Below are positions 1 through 7,313 of a DNA stretch of 14,551 nt, piece after piece (the stretch's first letter is position 1; the number at the start of each line of letters is the position of its first letter). The notes beneath the pieces were generated by a model, which did not search any database, was not told the origin of the DNA, and saw only the letters and a list, made by a program, of their open reading frames with translations. The position numbers and the translations under genes are program-made. The DNA is from CAIRDP01 sp037141915 (GTDB taxonomy: Bacteria > Bacteroidota > Bacteroidia > Bacteroidales > FEN-979), in assembly GCA_037141915.1 (NCBI GenBank), contig JBAXBP010000078.1:1-14551 (forward strand), in the 5' to 3' direction.

Positions 1-935
1 TAGAATGGCTCCAGATTCTGTCCCAGGAAGGCTTCAGAGTACCCGCAGCCGATCTGCTCCAGTTCTGCTATGATGTGAGAGAAGAAGTGACTTTGGATCG
101 CCTCTCTCAGATTCCTGGCGGGATGCTCCGGAACCCATTCGCAGGTTTCTGCGAGGGAGATCAGCTCTGCTTTCCGGGTTTCATTTTTCTCTTTAGCAGC
201 CATCTCCCTTGCCAGTTCGGCATAACGATGGGCATACCGGATCGCTGCTCTCATCACGATGAGGGTTCCCTCATAGAAGTAGAACTTGGACATGTTTGGC
301 ATACGCATCTCGAGAGCCATCTGCCGTTCCTCTACCTCCTTGATTATGCTGGCAAGCCCCTCCCGGTAAACCCGCGGGTAGTTAAGATTGCCACCGCCGG
401 CCGGCCAGTCAGAGAACGATCCAAAAAGGCCGGCGTCGGTAGATAGCTTTGGGTCGTATCCATATCGCTTCTGAAAAATCTCGTCGACCCGGGGTTTCAT
501 CGCACGTTTGCCCCAGTAGTCGAGCGCCCATTGGTTGGCCTTTTTATCTTCCGGAGTCGGCGAGTTTTCGACCGTCTTCTCTTCTATCATCCAATCCACC
601 TGCCATTCGGGATAGGGGTACATGGCGTTGGTCTTGCCTGCCATGGCTCCGACAAAGAGGTTGTCGTCGATATACAGTTTCTTGCGATCTAAGACGGCTG
701 CCAGAAATTTGGCACGTCGGAGTACCTGGTTATCTCCAGTGGTTTCCCCATAGACATCATGCATAATCCTAACCCGCTCAAAGTCGAGTTCTGGCTCTGT
801 GCTCCTGAGTTGTTCTTTCAGCCGGTCGATTCGTGGCGTATCGGCTGTTACTTTCGCGGTAGCTGCATAAGGCTCACCACCTAATTTGCGTCCCGGTATT
901 GTGTAATACGGGATACCTGTTTCTGATTTTTCCAT
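1..935 (-). CDS. Glycyl radical enzyme (pyruvate formate-lyase family), N-terminal part; runs off left edge
   Basis: An open frame of 311 codons starts at the ATG at 935-933 and reads without a stop to the left edge, so the gene is cut at its 3' end. The protein looks like the N-terminal PFL-like domain of glycyl radical enzymes. Visible are a segment RRAKFLAAVLDRKKLYIDDN (about residues 73-92), LFVGAMAGKTNAMYPYPEW (about 93-111), and a helical stretch CEWVPEHPARNLREAIQSHF (about 271-290), followed by a region ending GQNLEPF. Such enzymes use a protein glycyl radical and an active-site thiyl radical for anaerobic C-C, C-O, C-N or C-S bond chemistry. The catalytic Cys, its partner residue and the glycyl loop lie beyond the window, so the substrate (dehydratase, decarboxylase, lyase or fumarate-adding type) cannot be assigned. 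It follows the calycin-like gene with a 40-base gap and is probably co-transcribed. No activating enzyme is visible on this side. Confidence 0.88.
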   Translation of the reverse strand, partial: MEKSETGIPYYTIPGRKLGGEPYAATAKVTADTPRIDRLKEQLRSTEPELDFERVRIMHDVYGETTGDNQVLRRAKFLAAVLDRKKLYIDDNLFVGAMAGKTNAMYPYPEWQVDWMIEEKTVENSPTPEDKKANQWALDYWGKRAMKPRVDEIFQKRYGYDPKLSTDAGLFGSFSDWPAGGGNLNYPRVYREGLASIIKEVEERQMALEMRMPNMSKFYFYEGTLIVMRAAIRYAHRYAELAREMAAKEKNETRKAELISLAETCEWVPEHPARNLREAIQSHFFSHIIAELEQIGCGYSEAFLGQNLEPF

Positions 936-975
936 TTTAATTAATTGTTAAGGTTAAAATTTCTTTGTTAAAGTT

Positions 976-1518
976 TTATTTTAAGGTCGTTCCTGAAAAA
1001 CTTTGCACTTTTTCAGTTTGTTTTTCCATGAGTGTTTTTAATTCTTTGGCGGTCAGGATTCGCCTGGCAACTATTTCGGTTACCCCTTTTCTGAAACTCT
1101 GGATGGTATATTTGAAGTTGTCCTGATCAATCATTTCGCACATTACAATGTGATCGGTCGGATCATCTTTTTCCTGTTTGCACTCATGCCCGAAACCATA
1201 CAGAACAGTTATCCCGTTTACTTCATCCTGAGAGGTCCATTGCACCTCCCCGTACCCACCAAATTCATTGTGCCATACATGACCCCACCTGCGGATATCG
1301 CTGCGCCAGCCAGCTATGGCGACCTGTCTTGTATCATCAACAACACCTGCGCCAGGGGGAACCATAAAACCTGGTTCAGTGCCCAGGGATGAGAACTTCC
1401 CGCTAAGTTCGGGCCAGTTGAAGATTATTTCACGTTGAAACACACCATTTTTAGTAATCTTGCCTGACCAGCTTCCACCAAAGTAGTCACGAAATAAATT
1501 TGCCGTTAATTCAGCCAT
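976..1518 (-). CDS. Small calycin/lipocalin-like protein upstream of glycyl radical enzyme
   Basis: This is a 180-residue protein of unknown function, apparently cytoplasmic: no signal peptide or membrane segment is seen. Near the N-terminus it has GGSWSGKI (residues 14-21), the G-x-W-x-G signature that opens many calycin-fold barrels (lipocalins, nitrobindin-like and DUF1579-like proteins). It then runs as alternating short strands rich in Trp, Gly and aromatic residues, with a Lys/Glu-rich tail after about residue 150. Only two Cys are present (in HECKQ and VMCEM), so it is not an Fe-S small subunit of the HpdC or BssB/BssC kind. The ATG at 1518-1516 is the only reasonable start and lies behind a good promoter. 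It is the first gene of a unit whose second gene is the glycyl radical enzyme, which suggests a role in binding a ligand, substrate or cofactor for that enzyme. That role is inference; the fold call is moderate and the function unknown. Confidence 0.72.
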   Translation of the reverse strand: MAELTANLFRDYFGGSWSGKITKNGVFQREIIFNWPELSGKFSSLGTEPGFMVPPGAGVVDDTRQVAIAGWRSDIRRWGHVWHNEFGGYGEVQWTSQDEVNGITVLYGFGHECKQEKDDPTDHIVMCEMIDQDNFKYTIQSFRKGVTEIVARRILTAKELKTLMEKQTEKVQSFSGTTLK

Positions 1519-1570
1519 AACCCTTTTATTTACATGTAATTCCTTAAAACAGTATTGGTTCTGTTTTTGT

Positions 1571-1601
1571 CAAATATACAGTCATTCAAAACCGGGAACA
1601 A
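1571..1601 (-). promoter_or_regulatory. Bacteroidota-type promoter for the glycyl radical enzyme unit
   Basis: Read on the minus strand, TTG (1601-1599) is followed after exactly 20 bases by TATATTTG (1578-1571). This matches the Bacteroidota -33/-7 pattern (TTG, about 19-20 bases, TAnnTTTG). Transcription would begin near 1565, giving a leader of roughly 45 bases before the ATG at 1518. It is the best two-box promoter in the window. Confidence 0.65.
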
Positions 1602-1624
1602 TACCGACCATTCTGTATTTTTAG

Positions 1625-1632
1625 TATATTTG
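1625..1632 (+). promoter_or_regulatory. Bacteroidota-type -7 element for the PAS/LuxR regulator
   Basis: TATATTTG matches TAnnTTTG and lies 37 bases upstream of the ATG at 1670. No clear TTG is seen at the -33 position, so it may be weak or activator-dependent. It stands back to back with the leftward promoter in the same 151-base intergenic region, which fits joint control of both units. Confidence 0.5.
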
Positions 1633-1669
1633 GGAGCGATAAATATTAAATCATGCAAGTATTTTTCTT

Positions 1670-2428
1670 ATGAGCAACAATCCGTATAGCTATAGCATAT
1701 TTTTTGATTTTATCGAATCCTACATGCCAACAGGGTTCCTTAATATTCAAGCTGACGATCCTATCATGCAGAAGCTCGGGAAGTTGATGGACGAGAATGA
1801 CCAGTTCTTCACTGTTTCAGACCTGGGGCAGATTAAATTTTTGTTTGCCAGTGAGAGGATCCGTCAAATGATAGGGGTAGCGCCAGAACAGCTTAATCCC
1901 GGGCATTTCGTAGAAGTTACCCACCCGGATGATCTGAGCAGACTGGGTTTGTTAAGAGCGCAGACATTCGTTGTGGAAAAGGAGGTATTGCAAGCGCACA
2001 AAGGCAGCGCATTGGTTTCATTTACCATCAGGTTGCGCAATCCTGCGGGAGTTTATTATAACTGTCTTTGCCAGGCTTATTTTTTTTATTCTCCATCTCC
2101 CCACAAGGTAGTCTATCTGATCCAGGTCATCAGCAATGTTGACTGGTTCAAAATGAGAAAACAGGACTATCACTTTTATAAAGGGAAGGACTTATCCTAT
2201 TTTAAATATCCTGATGAGGAGTTGTTGAAGATGGGACCTCCTTTTTCCCACCGCGAACTGGAAATCATAAGACTGATTGAGGCGGGCCAAAGCAGTAAAC
2301 AAATCGCTGAAAAAATCTTCCTGAGCGTACATACTGTCAACACTCATCGCAGGAACATTCTAAAGAAGTCAGGCAAGCCGCAGATCTCAGATCTGATTTA
2401 CGAACTTAAGGAACAGGGATTGCTCTAA
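1670..2428 (+). CDS. PAS-domain LuxR-type transcriptional regulator
   Basis: A 252-residue probable DNA-binding regulator. Residues about 192-252 form a LuxR/NarL-type helix-turn-helix: FSHRELEIIRLIEAGQSSKQ, then IAEKIFLSVHTVNTHRRNI with the typical recognition helix. Residues about 35-165 look like a PAS fold, with FFTVSDLGQIKFLFASERI, a middle part including HPDDLSRL, and later strands TIRLRNPAGVYYNCLCQAYF. There is no receiver Asp domain and no signal peptide, so it probably senses a small ligand or redox state directly in the cytoplasm. An earlier ATG at 1653 is out of frame and meets a stop after six codons, so 1670 is preferred. The next gene starts 27 bases downstream and is probably in the same operon. 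The regulator is transcribed divergently from the glycyl radical enzyme unit, which makes that unit a plausible target (inference). Confidence 0.88.
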   Translation: MSNNPYSYSIFFDFIESYMPTGFLNIQADDPIMQKLGKLMDENDQFFTVSDLGQIKFLFASERIRQMIGVAPEQLNPGHFVEVTHPDDLSRLGLLRAQTFVVEKEVLQAHKGSALVSFTIRLRNPAGVYYNCLCQAYFFYSPSPHKVVYLIQVISNVDWFKMRKQDYHFYKGKDLSYFKYPDEELLKMGPPFSHRELEIIRLIEAGQSSKQIAEKIFLSVHTVNTHRRNILKKSGKPQISDLIYELKEQGLL

Positions 2429-2455
2429 ACGGCTGCACTGCCGATTCAGAAGCAA

Positions 2456-3001
2456 ATGAAAAAATCTTATCATATGGAACCTGAAAAAAAACCAAAGAAA
2501 AGCTTCAAGGAGAAGTTCATTAAGGAATTTATTGAGTACTGGGTGAATGTGGTTTATCTTGCTCTTTTTTTCGCTGTATTCATTTGTTACAAGCGGCTTG
2601 TCCTGGCCGAGCATGGCATTGTATATACTGACTGGGGATTTGGCCTCATCAATGCTTTAATACTGGGCAAGGTGGTGTCAATCGGCAGCATGATGAAGCT
2701 GGGCCGTTGGTTAGAGTCCAGGGCACTTATATGGTCAACCCTCAACAGGTCTGTTGTTTTCACTATCTGGCTTGCTCTTTTCAATGCAGTTGAACTGTTT
2801 ATACGAGGTTTTTTTAACACTCATACTTTTCAGGGATCACTGGATGCTTTATCTCATATTGGGACTTCTGAGTATTTTGGCAATTCACTTGTTGTTTTCA
2901 CCTCCTTTATCCCTTTTTTCGCTTTCAAAGAACTTTCCAGGGTGCTTGGACCCAAATTTATACTTGACCTGTTTTTGAAGGGAAAGCAATCCGCACAATA
3001 A
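2456..3001 (+). CDS. Four-helix inner membrane protein of unknown function
   Basis: A 181-residue protein that I do not recognise by name. It has a very basic N-terminus (Lys-rich, residues 2-24), then four likely membrane helices at about 28-46, 60-80, 97-119 and 140-158, and a short basic C-terminal tail. The positive-inside rule puts both ends in the cytoplasm. No catalytic motif, metal site or lipobox is visible. A second in-frame ATG at codon 7 (2474) is a possible alternative start; neither has a strong ribosome binding site. The gene begins 27 bases after the PAS/LuxR regulator and is probably co-transcribed with it, so it could act in signal input or be a membrane partner of that regulator. 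That link rests only on position. Confidence 0.75.
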   Translation: MKKSYHMEPEKKPKKSFKEKFIKEFIEYWVNVVYLALFFAVFICYKRLVLAEHGIVYTDWGFGLINALILGKVVSIGSMMKLGRWLESRALIWSTLNRSVVFTIWLALFNAVELFIRGFFNTHTFQGSLDALSHIGTSEYFGNSLVVFTSFIPFFAFKELSRVLGPKFILDLFLKGKQSAQ

Positions 3002-3040
3002 CATATATGCATATAATGATCAATTTATAAGTTTTTGCAG

Positions 3041-3048
3041 TACCTTTG
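3041..3048 (+). promoter_or_regulatory. Candidate -7 element for the radical SAM gene
   Basis: TACCTTTG matches TAnnTTTG and lies 113 bases before the ATG at 3161, in the 159-base gap after the membrane protein gene. No good TTG is seen about 20 bases upstream. If used, it gives a leader of roughly 105 bases in which I see no convincing structured motif. Confidence 0.4.
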
Positions 3049-3160
3049 CACTTCTAAATGATCCTTGACCTTTGTCTTACCCGGGACCTGGGCCGCTAAG
3101 TACTTTATGGCCAGGCAATTTTCCACACATATACCCGTTTGTTTTCTGATATATATTTAG

Positions 3161-4801
3161 ATGAGTGATTTACATAAAGGGCATGCCAACTGCCTGTTCG
3201 TGCAAACAAAATTTTCTGCTTTCAGTTTCTGGAATTACCAGGATGTTTGCAAGATTGTTGGAGCAAAGTACCCGGCAGCACCACTGGGCCTTCTTACAGT
3301 TGCCGCCCTTCTGCCGCAGCACTGGACGTTCAGGCTGATAGATGAGAATGTAGAATCAGTATCTGACGAGCAGATTCTTTGGGCTGATATCGTTTGCACC
3401 GGAGGCATGTTGCCCCAGCAAAAGAGCATGCTGGAATTTATTGACAGAGTTCATGACCTTGACCGGAAGATCATCATAGGGGGGCCTGATCCCACGTCTC
3501 AGCCTGACCTTTATTGCAAAGCTGATTATCTTGTACTGGGCGAAGGCGAGATCACCATTCCCATGCTCATAGAAGACCTTGAGAAAGGTGCAACATCCGG
3601 TACCTATGTATCAACCGAGCGTGCCAATATGCTTGAATCGGTTGTTCCACGGTATGACCTGATAAACTTCAGGAACTATATCATGATAGGGATGCAGTTT
3701 ATCCGCGGTTGTCCGTTCAACTGTGAATTCTGCGATGTGATCGAACTTTTTGGCCGCACCCCGAGGTTTAAATCAAACCAGCAGATACTGAAAGAGCTTC
3801 AAGCCTTGTATGACCTGGGTTACCGGGGGCATATCGATATGGTTGATGATAATTTTATCGGGAACAAGAAAAAAGTGAAGGAACTGCTTAGGGAAGTTAA
3901 AACCTGGCTGATCGAAAGGAAATATCCTTTTTACTTTACTACCGAAGCTTCAGTGAACCTGGCCGAGGATGATGAGTTGCTTAAGCTGATGCAGGAATGC
4001 GATTTTCGTTATGTTTTCCTTGGGATTGAAACTCCCGAGAATGACACCCTGGCCCTTAATAACAAGAACCAGAATGTCGACATACTGGTAAGGGATGCCG
4101 TTCGGAAGCTCCTTTCTTACGGAATGGTCAGCAATGGAGGATACATCATCGGTTTTGACAGTGAGAGCAAAAACATTGCTGAGAATATGATAGATTCCAT
4201 ACAGGATTCGGGAATTTCTATGGCGATGATAGGATTGTTGTATGCACTTCCCAATACACAGCTTACACGAAGGCTGGAGGCCGAAGGGAGGCTTTTCCAC
4301 CAGGCTTCACAGAGTGTAAGCGCTACCGATATAGACCAGACGACCAGCGGGCTGAATTTTATTACCCTCATTCCGCGGTCTGAAGTATTCAAAAATTATA
4401 TTAAAGTGATTGACACGGTATACAATCCGGCACATTATTACAGAAGGGTTATTTATACCTCATTGAACATCAAGCCCAGATACAGGCATAAACCTTCATT
4501 TTTTATCTGGCTGGTCTATATGAGATCATTCCTTCGTGTTTGCAGGCAGGCAGGGTTTTCGAGGGCCACCGCGTATCATTACTGGAAGATGTTTTTCACC
4601 GTGATTGTGCGTAACCCGAAAGGGATAGAAGCGGCAGTCAACCTTGCAGCCATGTTCATACATTTCCAGAAGCAAAAGGCCTATATAGTGTCGGCCACGA
4701 ATAAAACCCTTCTGACCCTGGAAGGCGGCAGCGAAGAGGAGCTCAATGCACGAATGACCAAGGGCAGTCAGGCCTTTGCCGGGGCAGAGATCAATAAATA
4801 A
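3161..4801 (+). CDS. Cobalamin-binding radical SAM protein (DUF4070/HpnP-like)
   Basis: A 546-residue class B radical SAM enzyme. Residues about 10-145 form a Rossmann-like cobalamin-binding domain (YPAAPLGLLTVAALLP, LIDENVE, DIVCTGGM, KIIIGGPDPTSQP, YLVLGEGE). The 4Fe-4S motif is CPFNCEFC with Cys184, Cys188 and Cys191. Later radical SAM strands are visible as MVDDNFIGN (about 227-235), FTTEASVNLA (about 259-268) and FLGIETP (286-292). The C-terminal 200 residues fit the DUF4070-type extension of enzymes such as the hopanoid C-2 methylase HpnP, which methylate unactivated carbons using S-adenosylmethionine and methylcobalamin. A full DxHxxG cobalamin motif is not seen, as is common in this class. 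No hopanoid or other pathway gene lies next to it, so the substrate is unknown. It appears to be monocistronic. Confidence 0.9.
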   Translation: MSDLHKGHANCLFVQTKFSAFSFWNYQDVCKIVGAKYPAAPLGLLTVAALLPQHWTFRLIDENVESVSDEQILWADIVCTGGMLPQQKSMLEFIDRVHDLDRKIIIGGPDPTSQPDLYCKADYLVLGEGEITIPMLIEDLEKGATSGTYVSTERANMLESVVPRYDLINFRNYIMIGMQFIRGCPFNCEFCDVIELFGRTPRFKSNQQILKELQALYDLGYRGHIDMVDDNFIGNKKKVKELLREVKTWLIERKYPFYFTTEASVNLAEDDELLKLMQECDFRYVFLGIETPENDTLALNNKNQNVDILVRDAVRKLLSYGMVSNGGYIIGFDSESKNIAENMIDSIQDSGISMAMIGLLYALPNTQLTRRLEAEGRLFHQASQSVSATDIDQTTSGLNFITLIPRSEVFKNYIKVIDTVYNPAHYYRRVIYTSLNIKPRYRHKPSFFIWLVYMRSFLRVCRQAGFSRATAYHYWKMFFTVIVRNPKGIEAAVNLAAMFIHFQKQKAYIVSATNKTLLTLEGGSEEELNARMTKGSQAFAGAEINK

Positions 4802-4803
4802 TA

Positions 4804-4832
4804 TTGATAATCAGATATTATCCGTATATTTG
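4804..4832 (+). promoter_or_regulatory. Promoter of the DEAD-box helicase gene
   Basis: TTG at 4804-4806 is followed after 18 bases by TATATTTG at 4825-4832, close to the Bacteroidota -33/-7 pattern. It begins just after the stop codon of the radical SAM gene. Transcription starting near 4839 would give a long leader of about 155 bases before the helicase ATG. Confidence 0.55.
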
Positions 4833-4936
4833 CATACTTTTTTGAAGATCTTAGTTCTCCCGGGCCTTATTTTATTTCTTGCTCCTGTTCAGTAAAAACC
4901 TACCCTTTTCATTAAAGACAACGATGGGACTTTGCC

Positions 4937-4952
4937 TCAAGCCTTGGCTTGA
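4937..4952 (+). promoter_or_regulatory. Hairpin in the long 5' leader of the helicase gene
   Basis: TCAAGC and GCTTGA form a perfect 6-bp stem closed by the tetraloop CTTG. It lies about 45 bases before the helicase start, inside the predicted leader. Long structured leaders are common ahead of cold-inducible DEAD-box helicase genes, so it may control mRNA stability or translation. There is no U-tract behind it, so it is not a terminator. The regulatory role is inference. Confidence 0.35.
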
Positions 4953-4995
4953 TGTATACATTTCCCCAATTATTTACATTATTAATTACTATTAA

Positions 4996-6129
4996 ATGAC
5001 TTTTGAAAATTTGAATTTAAAACAATCCCTTCTTGACTCGGTTAAGAGAGAGGGCTATCAAACACCTACCGCAATCCAGTTTCAATCAATTCCACATATC
5101 TTAAACGGCAAAGACATTCTTGGCTGCGCACAGACAGGGACCGGAAAAACCGCAGCATTTGCACTGCCGTTATTACAGCTGATCATGCAAGACAAATCCA
5201 CGGCAAAGTACCGTGGGATACAGGCGCTTATTCTTGCTCCCACCCGTGAACTGGCAATCCAGATCAACGAAAGTTTCAAAGCTTACGGTAAGGGCACAGG
5301 ACTTGTTAACACCTGCATTTACGGCGGGGTTAAGCAAGCCGCCCAGGTGAGCATTCTCAAGCGCGGGGTCGATATTCTTATTGCCACGCCGGGCCGCCTG
5401 CTTGACCTGCTGCAGCAGAGGATCATCGAGCTGGACACCATCCGTTATTTTGTGCTGGATGAAGCTGACCGGATGCTCGACATGGGTTTTATAGACGACA
5501 TTAAAAAGATCATACGCAGGCTTCCTGAGAAAAAGCAAACGATTTTATTTTCGGCGACCATAGTCCCTGAGATAAGGAAACTTGCCAGTTCGATGATGAA
5601 CAAACCTGTCAGTGTTTCAGTTACGCCCGAAGTTATGGAATCCTCCCTGATAGATCAGTCGGTCTACTACGTTAAAAAAGAATTTAAACGGCAATTACTG
5701 AACCATGTGATCCAGCATGATTCCATTGATAATGCACTGGTGTTCACACGTACAAAACACGGGGCTGATAAAGTCGCCAAAGACCTGAACAAGAACGGGA
5801 TCAAGGCAGAGGCCATTCACGGTAACAAATCCCAGAACAACAGGGAAAGGACCATGAAAGGATTCAAGAACGGCTCGATAAGGATACTTGTTGCAACGGA
5901 TGTCGCTTCAAGGGGTATCGATATCGACAAGCTCAGCCATGTGATCAATTTTGAGATCCCTGAAACTGCCACGACGTATGTTCACCGTATCGGAAGGACA
6001 GGCAGGGCAGGCACAAAAGGCATTGCCTTGTCGTTTTGCTCAGTTGATGAGAAAGTATACATGGGAAACATCAGCAAGCTGATCAAGAAAGACATACATG
6101 TGGTGAGGGCACATCCCTTCAACTCATAA
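4996..6129 (+). CDS. rhlE: DEAD-box ATP-dependent RNA helicase, RhlE type
   Basis: A 377-residue cytoplasmic RNA helicase that unwinds short RNA duplexes using ATP, with likely roles in ribosome assembly, RNA turnover and cold adaptation. All the family motifs are present in order: Q motif YQTPTAIQ (21-28), motif I AQTGTGKT (45-52), Ia PTRELA (82-87), Ib TPGRLLD (131-137), II DEAD (155-158), III SAT (186-188), IV ALVFTRTK (247-254), V ATDVASRGIDI (300-310), and VI HRIGRTGR (330-337). The protein stops shortly after the second RecA-like domain with a KLIKKDIHVV...HPF ending. It lacks the long basic or RNA-binding tail of many relatives, so it is a minimal-core RhlE form. It stands alone with its own promoter, a long leader and a strong terminator. 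Confidence 0.95.
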   Translation: MTFENLNLKQSLLDSVKREGYQTPTAIQFQSIPHILNGKDILGCAQTGTGKTAAFALPLLQLIMQDKSTAKYRGIQALILAPTRELAIQINESFKAYGKGTGLVNTCIYGGVKQAAQVSILKRGVDILIATPGRLLDLLQQRIIELDTIRYFVLDEADRMLDMGFIDDIKKIIRRLPEKKQTILFSATIVPEIRKLASSMMNKPVSVSVTPEVMESSLIDQSVYYVKKEFKRQLLNHVIQHDSIDNALVFTRTKHGADKVAKDLNKNGIKAEAIHGNKSQNNRERTMKGFKNGSIRILVATDVASRGIDIDKLSHVINFEIPETATTYVHRIGRTGRAGTKGIALSFCSVDEKVYMGNISKLIKKDIHVVRAHPFNS

Positions 6130-6154
6130 TACTGAGCTGTTTATCTTAAAATAA

Positions 6155-6185
6155 AAATCAGGCCGGTTGCAAACCGGCCTGATTT
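6155..6185. terminator. Bidirectional terminator between convergent helicase and glycerol dehydrogenase genes
   Basis: A perfect 14-bp inverted repeat (6155-6168 and 6172-6185) with a 3-base loop GCA. The core is GC-rich, GGCCGGTT/AACCGGCC, flanked by A-rich sequence on the left and T-rich on the right. It can therefore act as an intrinsic terminator for both the rightward helicase and the leftward glycerol dehydrogenase transcripts. It overlaps the stop codon of the latter (6186-6184). Confidence 0.88.
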
Positions 6186-7290
6186 ATTTCACTGAGCGTG
6201 CTTTCCCGTAATCATCGGCTTCTCTCAGGCTTTCAACCACTTTTTCAACAGTGACCTCAACCGGCTCGTGCCAGATGAATTCCGAAGGGGTGCATGCAGC
6301 TTCTGCGACTTTTTTAAGATCTTCTTCCGATGGATTTAATATGCCCAGTTGTTCCAGTGTGACAGGCAAACCAACAGATTCACAGAAAGAATAGACTTCG
6401 TTGATAATCTCTGCAGACCGGTTCGAAAGGAATAAACCTGACAGGACCCCGAAAGCGACTTTTTCACCATGAAAATAGGAATGAGTGGCGGGCAGCTTCG
6501 TCAGTCCATTGTGTATCGAATGGGCGCTGGCAAGCCCGGCGCTTTCAAATCCAAGCCCGCTCATCAGGGTATTCGCTTCAATAATCTTTTCCAGGGCCGG
6601 GGTAACGGTTTTTGCAATACAGCTTTCCCTCGCTTCTTTCCCGTATTCAAGGATTGTTTCATAGCACAGCCTTGCAAGGTTCAGGGCAGAAAGTGTGCAG
6701 TAACCTTCCGCTTCATTTTTCGAGCCGGACCTGTAACATGCGTCGGCTTCAAACCATGTGGACAATGCATCGCCCATACCTGCCACAAGCTGGCGCACCG
6801 GGGATTTTGCAATAATCCCGGAATCAAGCAGGACCAGGTTTGGATTCTGTTTCAGGTAGACTGCGTGGTCGTATATTCCTTCTTCGGTATAGATCACGCT
6901 GACAGCGCTGCAGGGAGCATCGTTGGATGCGATGGTAGGGGCGATGATAGTTTTTGCATCAAGCCCGTTGGCCACGGCTTTGACTGTATCTATGACTTTT
7001 CCTCCCCCCAGGGCAACGATCACGTCGCAATTCGTAGTGCGGGCAATCGCCGTTATCCTTTCGATTTCCTTTACCGTGCATTCCCCCCGGAATGCCTCGG
7101 CAAGAAATCCGGTTTCGGAATTGTTTTTCAGTGTGGGGATGATGTCCCTGATGGCCGTATTCCCGGCAACAATAAGGGCTTTATGACCCAGCCTGTTGAT
7201 CCATTCGGGCAAAAGGCCCAGCGCTCCCTGCCCCTGGATATAACGGGCTGGAAAGACAGCAGTGCGGAAAAAGACCTGGTTAGTCGTCAT
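6184..7290 (-). CDS. gldA: NAD-dependent glycerol dehydrogenase (zinc-binding, iron-ADH superfamily)
   Basis: A 368-residue cytoplasmic enzyme expected to interconvert glycerol and dihydroxyacetone with NAD. The nucleotide-binding part shows VALGGGKVIDTVKA (about 92-105) and APTIASNDAPCSAVSV (about 117-132). The metal site is present: Asp174 in GMGDALSTW, His257 in SAHSIHNGL and His274 in YFHGEKVAFG. These match the Asp/His/His zinc ligands of characterised GldA. The length is normal for the family. The ATG at 7290 is preceded by A/G-rich sequence (CTGAAAGA). It begins 23 bases after the stop of the large propeller gene on the same strand, with no separate promoter seen, so it is probably the last gene of that transcript. 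Some relatives act on other small diols or hydroxyketones, so the exact substrate is less certain than the family. Confidence 0.92.
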   Translation of the reverse strand: MTTNQVFFRTAVFPARYIQGQGALGLLPEWINRLGHKALIVAGNTAIRDIIPTLKNNSETGFLAEAFRGECTVKEIERITAIARTTNCDVIVALGGGKVIDTVKAVANGLDAKTIIAPTIASNDAPCSAVSVIYTEEGIYDHAVYLKQNPNLVLLDSGIIAKSPVRQLVAGMGDALSTWFEADACYRSGSKNEAEGYCTLSALNLARLCYETILEYGKEARESCIAKTVTPALEKIIEANTLMSGLGFESAGLASAHSIHNGLTKLPATHSYFHGEKVAFGVLSGLFLSNRSAEIINEVYSFCESVGLPVTLEQLGILNPSEEDLKKVAEAACTPSEFIWHEPVEVTVEKVVESLREADDYGKARSVK

Positions 7291-7313
7291 TCTTTCAGGC
7301 TATTTTGATAAAA

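Noticed and set aside
75..766. Two open frames on the plus strand (75-446 and 449-766)
   Set aside because: They lie opposite the glycyl radical enzyme, whose minus-strand frame is continuous and has family-like sequence. The plus-strand translations resemble no protein family and show no start context.
3004..3015. 12-bp palindrome TATATGCATATA after the membrane protein gene
   Set aside because: It is AT-rich, has no loop and no following T-run, and is short enough to arise by chance in AT-rich intergenic DNA. It is not called as a terminator or operator.
4798..4821. Inverted repeat ATAATAT/ATATTAT after the radical SAM gene as a terminator
   Set aside because: The stem is only A-T pairs with a 10-base loop, has no T-tract, and overlaps the better-supported helicase promoter.
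1..7290. A glycerol pathway linking the glycyl radical enzyme (as glycerol dehydratase) with gldA
   Set aside because: The two genes are over 5 kb apart with unrelated genes between. The visible N-terminal half of the enzyme does not allow assignment as a glycerol dehydratase, and no activase or propanediol dehydrogenase is present.
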